From the NCBI RefSeq assembly GCF_000015265.1, contig NC_008699.1, forward strand, positions 2,728,001-2,792,000: a stretch of 64,000 bases of DNA. Reading direction: 5' to 3'. This DNA comes from Nocardioides sp. JS614. GTDB taxonomy: Bacteria; Actinomycetota; Actinomycetes; Propionibacteriales; Nocardioidaceae. The position numbers and the translations under genes were made by a program. Positions 43,049-51,319 of this stretch are shown here, one piece after another (positions within the stretch are counted from its first letter, which is position 1; each line of letters opens with the position of its first letter). The notes beneath the pieces are model-generated. The model worked only from the letters and a program-made list of their open reading frames with translations, was not told the origin of the DNA and made no database searches.

Positions 43049-43708
43049 TCAGCCCCGGTCGGCGTCCGGCGTCACGGCCTGCTTGCGGGGAGGCAGCCGG
43101 TCGCTCGGCGTCGAGGCCGCCTTCTTGGCCGCCGCCTTCTTGGCCGCGGGCTTCTTGGCTGTGACCTTCTTGGCGGGCGCCCGCTTCGTCGCCGCGCTCT
43201 TGGCAGGCGTCTTCTTCGCTGCCTTCCGGGCCGTGGTCGCCCTCTTCGCGAGGTCGGCGGGGGTGGCCTCGACGTGCGCGCTGTCGGCAGCCGCGTCGAT
43301 CGGGCTGACCGGAGCCGGCGTCGGCGTCGGTGCGGGTCGCTTGGCGGCCTGCTGCTTGACCAGCGCGGTCGCCACGTCGGTCACCGGCGGCTTGGTGGGG
43401 GTGGGCTGCTCGGCGCCGGCGGTCGCCTCGGGGGTCGCCTCGGGAGTCGTCTCGGCGCGGGAGCGGGGGACCTCCACGGCAGGCGTCCGGGTCGACCCGC
43501 CGGCAGGAGCACGGTGGCCGGGGAGCCGGCTGGCGACCACGCCGGCAGCGGTCTTGGTCACCTGGCCGGCCACCGCCCTGCCGAGGGAGATCGTGCCCTT
43601 CGCCTGCTCGCCCGCCTTCGCGGCGGTGTCGCGCGGATGCGTGATCGCGCCCTTCACGGTCTCGACGACGGCGTCCTGGAGCTTCTGGAGCGGGCTCTTG
43701 CTGGCCAC
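43049..43708 (-). CDS. Lys/Ala/Pro-rich protein with histone H1-like tail
   Basis: 219-residue low-complexity protein. The N-terminus (1-60) is an amphipathic segment SPLQKLQDAVVETVKGAI with predicted helix. A Thr/Pro-rich middle (about 70-150) leads to a C-terminal tail of repeated AKK, PAKK and AAKK units (about 160-205), like actinobacterial histone-like proteins or HupB tails, which bind nucleic acid. No globular DNA-binding domain is present. GTG 43708 is chosen because the frame starts there with conserved MASKSPLQKL-type sequence. Divergent from the DUF2252 gene. A nucleoid or RNA role is inferred only from the tail. Confidence 0.65.
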   Translation of the reverse strand: MASKSPLQKLQDAVVETVKGAITHPRDTAAKAGEQAKGTISLGRAVAGQVTKTAAGVVASRLPGHRAPAGGSTRTPAVEVPRSRAETTPEATPEATAGAEQPTPTKPPVTDVATALVKQQAAKRPAPTPTPAPVSPIDAAADSAHVEATPADLAKRATTARKAAKKTPAKSAATKRAPAKKVTAKKPAAKKAAAKKAASTPSDRLPPRKQAVTPDADRG

Positions 43709-43756
43709 GTGGCTTCCCTTCGATCGGGTTCTCTGGGTGCTGCTCTGGATTGAAGC

Positions 43757-45103
43757 ATGTACCCAGTCAGCCGGGGCATGCTGCGTGGCATGGCCCACTC
43801 TCGCGACGACCGGACCCGCCTGATCGTGGACACCCTCGAGGACGCCTTCGCGCCGCTCATGGCCGCGGACCCGGTGGCGTTTCGCGGGAAGTACCGCACG
43901 ATGGCTTCCGACCCGCACGCCTTCTATCGCGGGACGGCGTGCCTGTTCTACGCCGACGTGACCGCGGCCGAGGACCCGTTCTGCGACGACCGCAGCGGTC
44001 GGATCTGGATCCACGGGGACCTGCACGTGGAGAACTTCGGGACCTACCTGAACTCTGACGGCCGGCTGGTCTTCGACGTCAACGACTTCGACGAGGCCTA
44101 CCTCGGCAGGTTCATCTGGGACCTGCAGCGGTTCGCCGCCTCGTTGGCGCTGGTCGGCTGGCAGAAGGCACTTCCCGAGGAGGACGTCCGCCGGCTGATC
44201 GGCCGCTACCTGCGCTGCTACCTCGCCCAGGTCGACTCCTACCGCCGCAGTGACGACGACGACTTCGCGCTCCACCTGGAGAACACGGACGGACCCGTGC
44301 TCGATGCCCTCATCGCCGCCCGGCTGCGCCGGCGCGCGGACCTGCTGGACGGCCTCACCCTGGTCGCCGACGGCACCCGCGCCTTCCGCCAGGACGACTC
44401 GGTCCGGCGGCTCGGCACTCGGGAGCGCGCCTCCGTGGTCGCCGCGTTCGAGCGCTACCTGGACTCGATCCCCGACGACAAGCGCTTCGACCGCGACCTG
44501 TTCTACGACCTGCGCGACGTCGTCGGGAAGTCCGGGTTCGGCATCGGCAGCGCCGGCCTGCCGGCGTACAACCTGCTCGTCGAGGGCTACAGCCAGGCGC
44601 TGGACAACGACGTGGTGCTGTCGATGAAGCAGGCGAACGTCCCGGCGCTCAGCCGGTTCGTCGACTCCGCGGAGATGGAGCGCTACTTCGAGCACGAGGG
44701 CCACCGCACCGTGGTCAGCCAGCGGGCGCTGCAGGTGCACACCGACCCGCTGCTCGGCTACACCGACCACGACGGCGTCGGCTACGTCGTCGCGGAGCTC
44801 TCGCCCTACGAGGTGGACCTGGACTGGTCCGCGCTCACCGAGCCCGACCGGATCCTCGGCGTGGTCGACCTGCTCGGCCGGGCCACCGCGAAGATCCACT
44901 GCGCCTCCGACGAGGACAGCGAGCAGGACCTCGTCGACTTCCAGGTCGAGGAGGCGATCGCGGGGGTGCTGGAGGGTCGGCGCAAGGAGCTGGTCGCCTG
45001 GGTCACCGACTTCGCGCTCGGCTACGCCGACCGGGTCCGCGAGGACCACGCCCTCTTCGTCGCCGCCTTCCGCGAGGGTCGGATTGGCGTCTCCGCCACC
45101 TGA
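43757..45103 (+). CDS. DUF2252 family protein
   Basis: 448-residue protein of the DUF2252 family, distantly kinase-like. The motif GRIWIHGDLHVENFGTYL, followed by LVFDVNDFDEAYLGRFIWDLQRFAASL, resembles the H-G-D-x-H-x-x-N and D-x-N-D loops of aminoglycoside-phosphotransferase folds. A C-terminal half with DVVGKSGFGIGSAGLPAYNLLVEG and VVSQRALQVHTDPLLGYT is also family-typical. No function is established. Its start region is 48 nt from the divergent histone-tail-like gene. Two palindromic repeats follow its stop. Confidence 0.85.
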   Translation: MYPVSRGMLRGMAHSRDDRTRLIVDTLEDAFAPLMAADPVAFRGKYRTMASDPHAFYRGTACLFYADVTAAEDPFCDDRSGRIWIHGDLHVENFGTYLNSDGRLVFDVNDFDEAYLGRFIWDLQRFAASLALVGWQKALPEEDVRRLIGRYLRCYLAQVDSYRRSDDDDFALHLENTDGPVLDALIAARLRRRADLLDGLTLVADGTRAFRQDDSVRRLGTRERASVVAAFERYLDSIPDDKRFDRDLFYDLRDVVGKSGFGIGSAGLPAYNLLVEGYSQALDNDVVLSMKQANVPALSRFVDSAEMERYFEHEGHRTVVSQRALQVHTDPLLGYTDHDGVGYVVAELSPYEVDLDWSALTEPDRILGVVDLLGRATAKIHCASDEDSEQDLVDFQVEEAIAGVLEGRRKELVAWVTDFALGYADRVREDHALFVAAFREGRIGVSAT

Positions 45104-45126
45104 GCCCGCCGCGGCAGCGCCTTGCG

Positions 45127-45182
45127 GTTTGGTCACCAACGACAGACCTGGCCCTGCTCCGGACTGTCGTTGGTGACCAAAC
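45127..45182. repeat. palindromic repeat, copy 3a (18-nt loop)
   Basis: Arms 45127-45145 and 45164-45182 are exact complements (19 bp); the loop is 18 nt instead of 17. It lies 23 nt after the DUF2252 stop, preceded by CGCCTTGCG as in copy 1. Confidence 0.96.
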
Positions 45183-45247
45183 GACATCACCGCCGGACGC
45201 CCGCCCGAGCGACGTCGCCGGTCCAGCCGGGTCGCGGATCTCCTGTC

Positions 45248-45302
45248 GTTTGGTCACCAACGACAGGAAGCGGACGCTCTGAGCTGTCGTTGGTGACCAA
45301 AC
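45248..45302. repeat. palindromic repeat, copy 3b (extended stem)
   Basis: Exact 19-bp arms 45248-45266 and 45284-45302, 17-nt loop. The stem extends outward as CCTGTC/GGCAGG to about 25 bp with one G-U pair. It lies 65 nt after copy 3a and 34 nt from the galK stop, so two copies share one convergent gap. Confidence 0.96.
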
Positions 45303-45336
45303 GGCAGGTACGGCGAGGAGCGGGCTGGTCGGTCGG

Positions 45337-46536
45337 TCAGGCGGGTGCGTCCACCAGGTCGGCGGCGCTCGAGGGGACGGCGCGCAGGTGCTGCGGCGGC
45401 CCGAAGCCGGCGGCGACGAATGCGGCGTCGATCGCCCGGACAGCGGCGTCGACGCGCTCGACCGGGACGAGCGCGATGGAGGAGCCGCCGAAGCCGCCGC
45501 CGGTCATCCGGGCCCCGATCGCCCCGGCCTCGACGGCGGTGGTGACCGCCACGTCCAGCTCCGGGCAGGAGATCTCGAAGTCATCGCGCATCGACACGTG
45601 CGAGTCACGGAAGGCGCGGCCGACCCCCTGCCAGTCGCCGGCGCCGAGGGCGGCGACCGTGGCCCGGACCCGGTCGATCTCGGTGACGATGTGCCGGGCG
45701 CGCCGGCGCACCCGCTCGTCGTCGAGCCCCTCGACCTCGGTGAGCGAGGCCCGGCGCAGCGACGGCACCCCGAGCGCCTCGGCGGCCGCCTCGCAGTCGG
45801 CCCGGCGTGCGGCGTACCCGCCGTCCACGAGCGCGTGCGAGACCCGGGTGTCGGTCACCAGCAGCGCGAGCCCCGCGGCGTCGAGGCCGAGCGCGACGTC
45901 CTGGGTCGCGCCCTCCGTCTCCGCCGCGACGTCGAAGTCGATGAGCAGCGCCGATCCCGCCGACGCCAGGAGGGACACCGTCTGGTCCATCCCGCCCGTC
46001 GGGGCCCCGGCCACCTCGGTCTCGGCGCGCATGCAGGCGGCGACGAGGCGCTGCCGTACGCCGGCGTCCGGCTCGACCCCGAGCAGCCCGCACGCCGCGA
46101 GCGCGACCGAGCACTCCAGGGCTGCCGAGCTGGACAGGCCGGCGCCGAGCGGCACCGTGCCGTGGACCAGCAGGTCCACCCCGGGGACGCCGTACCCGTC
46201 CTCGCGCATCGCCCACAGCACGCCCGCGGCGTACGCCGCCCAGCCGTCGACCGAGCCCGGACCCACGTCCTCGAGCGACCCGCTCCACGGAGTGGCCTCC
46301 TCCAGGCTGCCGATCCGGATCCGGCCGTCGGTGCGCGGCGCCATCGCCGCGTAGGTGGCGTGGGGGAGCGCGACCGGCAGCACCAGGCCGTGGTTGTAGT
46401 CGGTGTGCTCGCCGATCAGGTTCACCCGCCCGGGGGCACGCCCGACCGCGACCGCCGGGCCGCCGTACGCCTCGGCGAACGCCGCGCGGACCCGGTCCGC
46501 GAGCTCGGGGGGGTCACCTGGTTCGACGAAGGCCAT
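45337..46536 (-). CDS. galK: galactokinase
   Basis: 399-residue GHMP kinase phosphorylating galactose with ATP. The galactokinase signature GRAPGRVNLIGEHTDYN is at about 32-48, the GHMP ATP loop PLGAGLSSSAALE at about 130, and the third motif GARMTGGGFGGSSIALV near the C-terminus. The rest of the Leloir pathway is not adjacent. ATG 46536 is fixed by TAGGGT ending 6 nt upstream. It diverges from the guaB1 gene and converges with DUF2252 over the tandem palindromes. Confidence 0.95.
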   Translation of the reverse strand: MAFVEPGDPPELADRVRAAFAEAYGGPAVAVGRAPGRVNLIGEHTDYNHGLVLPVALPHATYAAMAPRTDGRIRIGSLEEATPWSGSLEDVGPGSVDGWAAYAAGVLWAMREDGYGVPGVDLLVHGTVPLGAGLSSSAALECSVALAACGLLGVEPDAGVRQRLVAACMRAETEVAGAPTGGMDQTVSLLASAGSALLIDFDVAAETEGATQDVALGLDAAGLALLVTDTRVSHALVDGGYAARRADCEAAAEALGVPSLRRASLTEVEGLDDERVRRRARHIVTEIDRVRATVAALGAGDWQGVGRAFRDSHVSMRDDFEISCPELDVAVTTAVEAGAIGARMTGGGFGGSSIALVPVERVDAAVRAIDAAFVAAGFGPPQHLRAVPSSAADLVDAPA

Positions 46537-46542
46537 GGGATC

Positions 46543-46548
46543 ACCCTA
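46543..46548 (-). promoter_or_regulatory. -10 box TAGGGT of galK
   Basis: Minus-strand TAGGGT, 6 nt before ATG 46536, facing the guaB1 -10 box 16 nt away. Confidence 0.5.
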
Positions 46549-46564
46549 GGGAGCCGCTGCGACG

Positions 46565-46570
46565 TAGAGT
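46565..46570 (+). promoter_or_regulatory. -10 box TAGAGT of guaB1
   Basis: TAGAGT ends 8 nt before GTG 46579; leaderless. Confidence 0.45.
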
Positions 46571-46578
46571 GACGCGAC

Positions 46579-48015
46579 GTGCAGTTCCTCGACGCGGTGA
46601 CCCCGCACCACGACCTGACCTACGACGACGTGTTCATGGTCCCGCGGCACTCCGCGGTGGCCAGCCGGTACGACGTCGACCTCGCCACCGCCGACGGCAC
46701 CGGGGCCACCCTGCCGCTCGTGGTCGCGAACATGACGGCGATCGCGGGCAAGCGGATGGCCGAGACCATCGCCCGCCGCGGCGGGCTCACGGTGATCCCG
46801 CAGGACATCCCCGCGCCGGTGGTCGCCGACGTGGTGCGCTACGTGAAGTCGCGGCACCTGGTCTTCGACACCCCGATCGAGCTCGCTCCCGACCAGACCG
46901 TCGCGGAGGCCCTCGCGCTGATCCCGAAGCGGGCTCACCGCGCCGCGGTGGTCGTCGCCGACGGCCGACCGGTCGGGATCGTGGCGGAGGCCGACTGCGT
47001 CGAGGTGGACCGGTTCGCCCAGGTGCGGCACGTGATGCGCCCGCCGGCCGTGGTGCTCCCGGCGGACGCGGACCCGCGGGCCGCCTTCGACGCCCTGGAC
47101 GGCTCGCACGCCGCGCTGGCCGTCGCCGTCGACGAGGCCGGCGCGCTGGTCGGCGTGCTGACCCGCACCGGCGCGCTGCGCGCCACGCTGTACACGCCGG
47201 CCGTGGACGCGCGCGGCGGGCTCCGGATCGCGGCCGCGATCGGGGTGAACGGCGACGTGGCTCGCACGGCCGGCGAGCTGCTCGAGGCGGGGGTCGACTG
47301 CCTGGTCGTGGACACCGCCCACGGCCACCAGGACCGGATGCTCGAGGCGCTCGCTGCCGTCCGGGCGCTGGCGCCGCAGGTCCCGATCGCCGCCGGGAAC
47401 GTGGTCTCGGCCGAAGGCACGCGGGCCCTGATCGACGCGGGCGCCGACATCGTGAAGGTGGGCGTCGGGCCGGGTGCGATGTGCACGACCCGGATGATGA
47501 CCGGCGTCGGCCGCCCGCAGTTCTCGGCGGTGCTCGAGTGCGCCCGGACCGCCGCGGACCTGGGCAAGCACGTCTGGGCCGACGGGGGAGTGCGACATCC
47601 GCGCGACGTCGCGCTCGCGCTCGCGGCGGGGGCCTCGGCGGTGATGATCGGCTCGTGGTTCGCCGGGACCCACGAGTCGCCCGGCGACCTGATGCTCGAC
47701 TCCGACGGCCGCGCCTACAAGGTCTCCTTCGGGATGGCCTCGGCACGTGCGGTGGCGAACCGCACCGCGACCGAGTCGGCCTACGACCGGGCCCGCAAGG
47801 GCCTGTACGAGGAGGGCATCTCGTCCTCACGCATGTATCTCGACCCGGCCCGGCCGGGCGTGGAGGACCTGGTCGACGAGATCTGCTCGGGGTTGCGCTC
47901 GGCGTGCACGTACGCCGGCGCGCGGACCCTCCCCGAGCTGCACGAGCGCGCGGTCGTCGGTGTGCAGTCGGCGGCGGGCTTCCACGAGGGCAGGCCGCTC
48001 GCCACCAGCTGGTGA
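46579..48015 (+). CDS. guaB1: GuaB1-type GMP reductase (IMP dehydrogenase-related)
   Basis: 478-residue IMPDH-family protein. The N-terminus (LTYDDVFMVPRHSAVASR) and the catalytic loop GVGPGAMCTTRMMTGVG with Cys302 place it in the family, and a two-CBS insert lies at about 90-215 (DTPIELAPDQTVAEAL to VGVLTRTGALR). The N-terminal signature and length match the actinobacterial GuaB1 group, whose M. smegmatis member is a GMP reductase rather than an IMP dehydrogenase; that function is assigned here by family. The CBS pair suggests nucleotide control. GTG 46579 is leaderless, and a hairpin at 48016-48040 follows the stop. Confidence 0.93.
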   Translation: MQFLDAVTPHHDLTYDDVFMVPRHSAVASRYDVDLATADGTGATLPLVVANMTAIAGKRMAETIARRGGLTVIPQDIPAPVVADVVRYVKSRHLVFDTPIELAPDQTVAEALALIPKRAHRAAVVVADGRPVGIVAEADCVEVDRFAQVRHVMRPPAVVLPADADPRAAFDALDGSHAALAVAVDEAGALVGVLTRTGALRATLYTPAVDARGGLRIAAAIGVNGDVARTAGELLEAGVDCLVVDTAHGHQDRMLEALAAVRALAPQVPIAAGNVVSAEGTRALIDAGADIVKVGVGPGAMCTTRMMTGVGRPQFSAVLECARTAADLGKHVWADGGVRHPRDVALALAAGASAVMIGSWFAGTHESPGDLMLDSDGRAYKVSFGMASARAVANRTATESAYDRARKGLYEEGISSSRMYLDPARPGVEDLVDEICSGLRSACTYAGARTLPELHERAVVGVQSAAGFHEGRPLATSW

Positions 48016-48040
48016 CCGGGAGCGCCTGCGGCGCCCCCGG
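48016..48040. terminator. hairpin between convergent guaB1 and BCCT genes
   Basis: CCGGG-A-GCGCC-TGC-GGCGC-C-CCCGG: two 5-bp stems with a 1x1 mismatch and TGC loop, starting right after the guaB1 stop. Serves as bidirectional terminator candidate; no T-tract. Confidence 0.5.
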
Positions 48041-48112
48041 ATCCTGGCCGAGGTCGGCCGGGCTCAGCCCCCGGCGGCCGGGCCGAGGAACCGTCGACGC
48101 GCGCCGCCGGTT

Positions 48113-49834
48113 CTAGGCCTGCGGGTCGCGGTCCACGGCCAGCACGAAGTCGTCGCCGTGCTCGGTGACGCCGGCGATGACGGCCTGCTCGACCGCCTCA
48201 GCGGCGTACCGGCGGCGCACCATCAACGGGTCCGTGCGCAGGTCTCTCACGAGCGCGACGGCCAGCCCCACCATCACCACGACGAACGGCAGCGCGGCGA
48301 CGATGGTGATCGTCTGCAGGCCGGTGAGTGCCTGGTCGCCGCCGACCAGCAGCATCACCGCGGCGACCGCCCCGGTGGCGACGCCCCAGAAGACCACGGT
48401 CGCCCGGCTGGGCTCCTGGGTGCCGCGTTCGGAGAGGGTGCCCATCACGATCGACGCCGCGTCCGCACCGGAGACGAAGAAGATCGCGACCAGCAGCATG
48501 ACGACCATGCTGGCGACGGTGGCGAGCGGATAGGCCTCGAGGGTCCCGAAGAGCTGCGACTCGACGCCGCTCGCGCCGGCGAGGTCGGTGCCCGACCTCT
48601 GCAGGTCGATGGCGGCGCCCCCGAAGATGCAGAACCACACCAGGCTGACCAGGCTCGGCACCAGCAGCACGCCGCTGACGAACTGCCGGATCGTGCGACC
48701 GCGGGAGATCCGGGCGATGAACATGCCGACGAACGGGGTCCAGGACAGCCACCACGCCCAGTAGAAGACCGTCCAGGACTGCAGCCAGGTGCTGGTCTCC
48801 GATCCCTCCGCGCTGGTGCGCGCGGCCATCATCGGCAGGTCCTGGACGAAGCTCCCGATCGAGGTCGGCACCAGGTTGAGGATGAACACGGTCGGGCCCA
48901 GCACGAAGACGAACGCCGCGAGTGCGATCGCCAGGACCATGTTGATGTTCGAGAGCCACTGGATGCCCTTCGCGACACCCGAGACCGCGGAGAGCACGAA
49001 CGCGACGGTCAGCACCGTGATGATGCCGACCAGGACACCGTTGCCGACCTCGCCGAGCCCACCGACGATCTCCAGGCCGCTCTGGATCTGGAGCGCCCCC
49101 AGGCCGAGCGACGCCGCGGACCCGAACAGCGTGGCGAAGATGGCGAGCATGTCGATGACCCGGCCCCAGCCTCCCTTGGCGTGGCGGCCCAGGAGCGGCT
49201 CGAAGGCCGCCGAGATCAGCTGGAGCCGGCCCTTGCGGTACACGCCGTACGCGATCGCGAGCCCGACCACCGCGTAGATCGCCCACGGGTGGAGCGTCCA
49301 GTGGAACAGCGTCGTCGCCATCGCGTGCTGGACGGCCTGCGGGTTGCCCTCGGCGCCGGTGCCGGGCGGCGGAGCGACGTAGTGGGTCAGCGGCTCGCTG
49401 ACCCCGTAGAACATCAATCCGATGCCCATCCCGGCGCTGAACATCATCGCGACCCACGAGACGGTGCGGAACTCGGGCTCCTCGTCGTCGCGACCCAGCG
49501 GGATGTTGCCGAACCGGCTGAGCGCGAGCCAGAGCACGAACACCACGAACCCGCTCGCGGTGAGGACGAACAGCCACCCGGTGTTGGTCATCGTCCAGCC
49601 GAGCGCGTCGGACGACGCCGAGGCCAGGGTGGACGTGCTCACGAAGCCCCACACGAGGAACGCGACCGCGATGGCCGCCGTCACGCCGAAGACGACCCGG
49701 TCCAACCCGGCCCGGTCGGGAGCGGCGGCCTCCACCGGCTGGTCGAGAGCGGGGTGGGGGACGACGTCGGCCGCGGGGCTGCGTACGGCGTCCGCCACTC
49801 GGTGGGCACGGGGGTGGTCGTAGCGAGTGGTCAT
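48113..49834 (-). CDS. BCCT-family transporter (glycine betaine/choline/carnitine)
   Basis: 573-residue secondary transporter with twelve membrane helices. The BCCT signature WTVFYWAWWLSWTPFVGMFIARISRGRTIRQF is at about 340-372, and MMFSAGMGIGLMFYGVSEPLTHY at about 131-153 is the glycine-rich helix at the substrate site. N- and C-terminal tails are cytoplasmic; the short C-tail does not look like the long osmosensing tail of BetP. It imports a betaine-type compatible solute, the exact substrate being unclear. It lies near a LysR-effector-domain gene on the same strand. Confidence 0.93.
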   Translation of the reverse strand: MTTRYDHPRAHRVADAVRSPAADVVPHPALDQPVEAAAPDRAGLDRVVFGVTAAIAVAFLVWGFVSTSTLASASSDALGWTMTNTGWLFVLTASGFVVFVLWLALSRFGNIPLGRDDEEPEFRTVSWVAMMFSAGMGIGLMFYGVSEPLTHYVAPPPGTGAEGNPQAVQHAMATTLFHWTLHPWAIYAVVGLAIAYGVYRKGRLQLISAAFEPLLGRHAKGGWGRVIDMLAIFATLFGSAASLGLGALQIQSGLEIVGGLGEVGNGVLVGIITVLTVAFVLSAVSGVAKGIQWLSNINMVLAIALAAFVFVLGPTVFILNLVPTSIGSFVQDLPMMAARTSAEGSETSTWLQSWTVFYWAWWLSWTPFVGMFIARISRGRTIRQFVSGVLLVPSLVSLVWFCIFGGAAIDLQRSGTDLAGASGVESQLFGTLEAYPLATVASMVVMLLVAIFFVSGADAASIVMGTLSERGTQEPSRATVVFWGVATGAVAAVMLLVGGDQALTGLQTITIVAALPFVVVMVGLAVALVRDLRTDPLMVRRRYAAEAVEQAVIAGVTEHGDDFVLAVDRDPQA

Positions 49835-49880
49835 CGGCTTCCGGTACCACCGGTGCCCGACCCCGAAACGGTGAGCCCGG

Positions 49881-50474
49881 TCACCCCCGGGAGCTGCGCT
49901 CCGTCCGGCCGCGCACGATCCCGATGAACCGCTGAACCCACGGGTCGTCGTTCTCGACCAGCCACGCCAGGCCCACGGTCGTCGGCGCCAGGTCGGTGAC
50001 GACGCGGTAGGTGGCGTCCTTGCGGTGGTACAGGCGGGCGATGGACATGGGCAGGATCGCCACCCCGGTGCCGGCGGCGACGACCTCGACGGCGTCCTTG
50101 GCCGTCATCGGCGGCCACGCGAGCTGCTCGACCTGCGGGGTCCAGCCCGAGTGATGGGGGAGCACGAGCTGCTCGTCGGCCAGGTCGGCCGTGGTGACCT
50201 CCTCCGCGAGGCTCAGGGCGTGCTCGACGCCCATCACCGCGACCGGGAGCTCGTCGTACAGGGGGATGCAGTGCAGCCCGTCACGGTCGATCGGCAGCCG
50301 CACGAGGGCCATGTCGAGGGTGCCCGCGCGCAGCCGTGCCTCCTGCTCCTCCTCGTCCAGCGGCACCAGCTCGAGGGGGTCTCGGGAGTAGCGCGACCGC
50401 CAGGTCCGCGCCCACTTGTCCGGCGTGGCACCCGTCACGAACCCGACCCGGAAGTGCCCGAACGCCTCGCTCAC
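49881..50474 (-). CDS. LysR-type effector-binding domain protein without HTH
   Basis: 197-residue protein made only of the periplasmic-binding-like effector domain of LysR regulators (FRVGFVTGATPDKW, RLRAGTLDMALVRLP, LPVAVMGVEHAL, DEQLVLPHHSGWTPQ, AAGTGVAILPMSIARL). The N-terminal winged helix found in all LysR regulators is missing, and the sequence upstream is a palindromic repeat and another gene, so it is not a cut-off full-length regulator. GTG 50474 has TAGGGT 6 nt upstream, so the short form is a real gene. It may be a ligand-binding partner. It lies 47 nt upstream of the BCCT gene on the same strand. Confidence 0.8.
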   Translation of the reverse strand: MSEAFGHFRVGFVTGATPDKWARTWRSRYSRDPLELVPLDEEEQEARLRAGTLDMALVRLPIDRDGLHCIPLYDELPVAVMGVEHALSLAEEVTTADLADEQLVLPHHSGWTPQVEQLAWPPMTAKDAVEVVAAGTGVAILPMSIARLYHRKDATYRVVTDLAPTTVGLAWLVENDDPWVQRFIGIVRGRTERSSRG

Positions 50475-50480
50475 CCGCTC

Positions 50481-50486
50481 ACCCTA
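50481..50486 (-). promoter_or_regulatory. -10 box TAGGGT of the LysR-effector-domain gene
   Basis: Minus-strand TAGGGT, 6 nt before GTG 50474. It supports the HTH-less protein as a complete gene with its own promoter. Confidence 0.5.
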
Positions 50487-50536
50487 CGGCCGTCCCCGCG
50501 ACCCGGGGCGGTCCCCGTGGCTCGGAACCCCGTGTC

Positions 50537-50591
50537 GTTTGGTCACCAACGACGGACCCTGGTCGCTCCCGGCTGTCGTTGGTGACCAAAC
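50537..50591. repeat. 55-bp palindromic repeat, copy 4
   Basis: Arms 50537-50555 and 50573-50591; one A-to-G change is compensated as a G-U pair. 17-nt loop; stem extends outward by TGTC/GAC. Lies 61 nt downstream of the flavin reductase stop (minus strand) and upstream of the LysR-domain gene: the only copy at the front of a gene. Confidence 0.95.
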
Positions 50592-50652
50592 GACGCCCCC
50601 GGAGCCCGGCCCGGGCGCGGGGGAGCGAGCGGCCCAGCCCGGGACTGCTCCG

Positions 50653-51249
50653 TCAGCCGGTCTCGCCGAACTGCTCGACGCGGATCGTGTCGGTGGCCAC
50701 GCCGACCTCCTCGAGCAGGCGGGTGGCGTACGACGCGAAGCCGACCGAGCCGCACACGTAGGCCCGCTCGGCGCGGGCGGCGTACGCCTCCAGCTCCGAG
50801 GGGTACGGCGGGGCCGCGACCCGCTCGCCCAGGTTCTCGCGGGTCAGCGCCACGAACGCGCCGTGCCGGCTCAGCTCGGCGGCGTAGGGGAGCTGGTCCC
50901 AGGTGCGGGCGACGGCCACGACCCGGAGCCGGTCCTGGAGGCCCAGCCGCCGGGCGTAGCGGGTCATCGCGACGACCGGCACCACGCCGGACCCGCCCGC
51001 GAGGCACAGCGCCGGCACGTCCCCCTCCCAGACGAACCAGCCGCCGATCGGTCCGCGCAGCTCCAGCACGTCACCCACCTCGGCGACGTCGTACAGGAAC
51101 CCGGAGACCTCCCCGCCGGGCAGGCACTCGACCATCAGCTCCAGCAGCGGGTCGTCGGGGTCGGAGGCGACCGAGTACGACCGCTGGGCGGTGTAGTCGT
51201 CGGGCGCGCGCAGCCGCACCACGTAGTGCTGCCCGGGCAGGTGGTCCAC
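50653..51249 (-). CDS. ferredoxin-reductase-like flavoprotein, N-terminally truncated
   Basis: 198-residue FAD/NAD(P) oxidoreductase of the ferredoxin-NADP reductase fold: RSYSVASDP (FAD site, RxYS), LELRGPIGGWFVW, GGSGVVPVVAMTRYA (NAD(P) GGxG loop) and YVCGSVGFASYATRLLEEVGV at the C-terminus. The FAD half starts abnormally: in-frame codons upstream of GTG 51249 still encode GRIIEIDHPTDRLVRLRLHV, the missing first strand, but no start codon exists there and homology ends at about 51316, where an acyl-CoA ligase remnant begins. The gene has probably lost its first 30-40 codons in the rearrangement. Activity is doubtful. Original partner probably a monooxygenase or hydroxylase. Confidence 0.7.
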   Translation of the reverse strand: MDHLPGQHYVVRLRAPDDYTAQRSYSVASDPDDPLLELMVECLPGGEVSGFLYDVAEVGDVLELRGPIGGWFVWEGDVPALCLAGGSGVVPVVAMTRYARRLGLQDRLRVVAVARTWDQLPYAAELSRHGAFVALTRENLGERVAAPPYPSELEAYAARAERAYVCGSVGFASYATRLLEEVGVATDTIRVEQFGETG

Positions 51250-51319
51250 GCGGTCGTCGACGTGCAGCCGCAGCCGGACCAGGCGGTCGGTCGGGTGGTC
51301 GATCTCGATGATCCGGCCC

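Noticed and set aside
43049..45190. 713-residue minus-strand frame linking the histone-tail-like protein with the DUF2252 region
   Set aside because: Upstream part is a shadow of DUF2252. Only the segment from GTG 43708 has distinctive protein character.
45127..45302. Reading the paired palindromes as a single MITE or as terminal repeats of an insertion sequence
   Set aside because: Each hairpin also occurs alone elsewhere, there is no open frame between them and no target-site duplication is visible. Treated as two separate copies.
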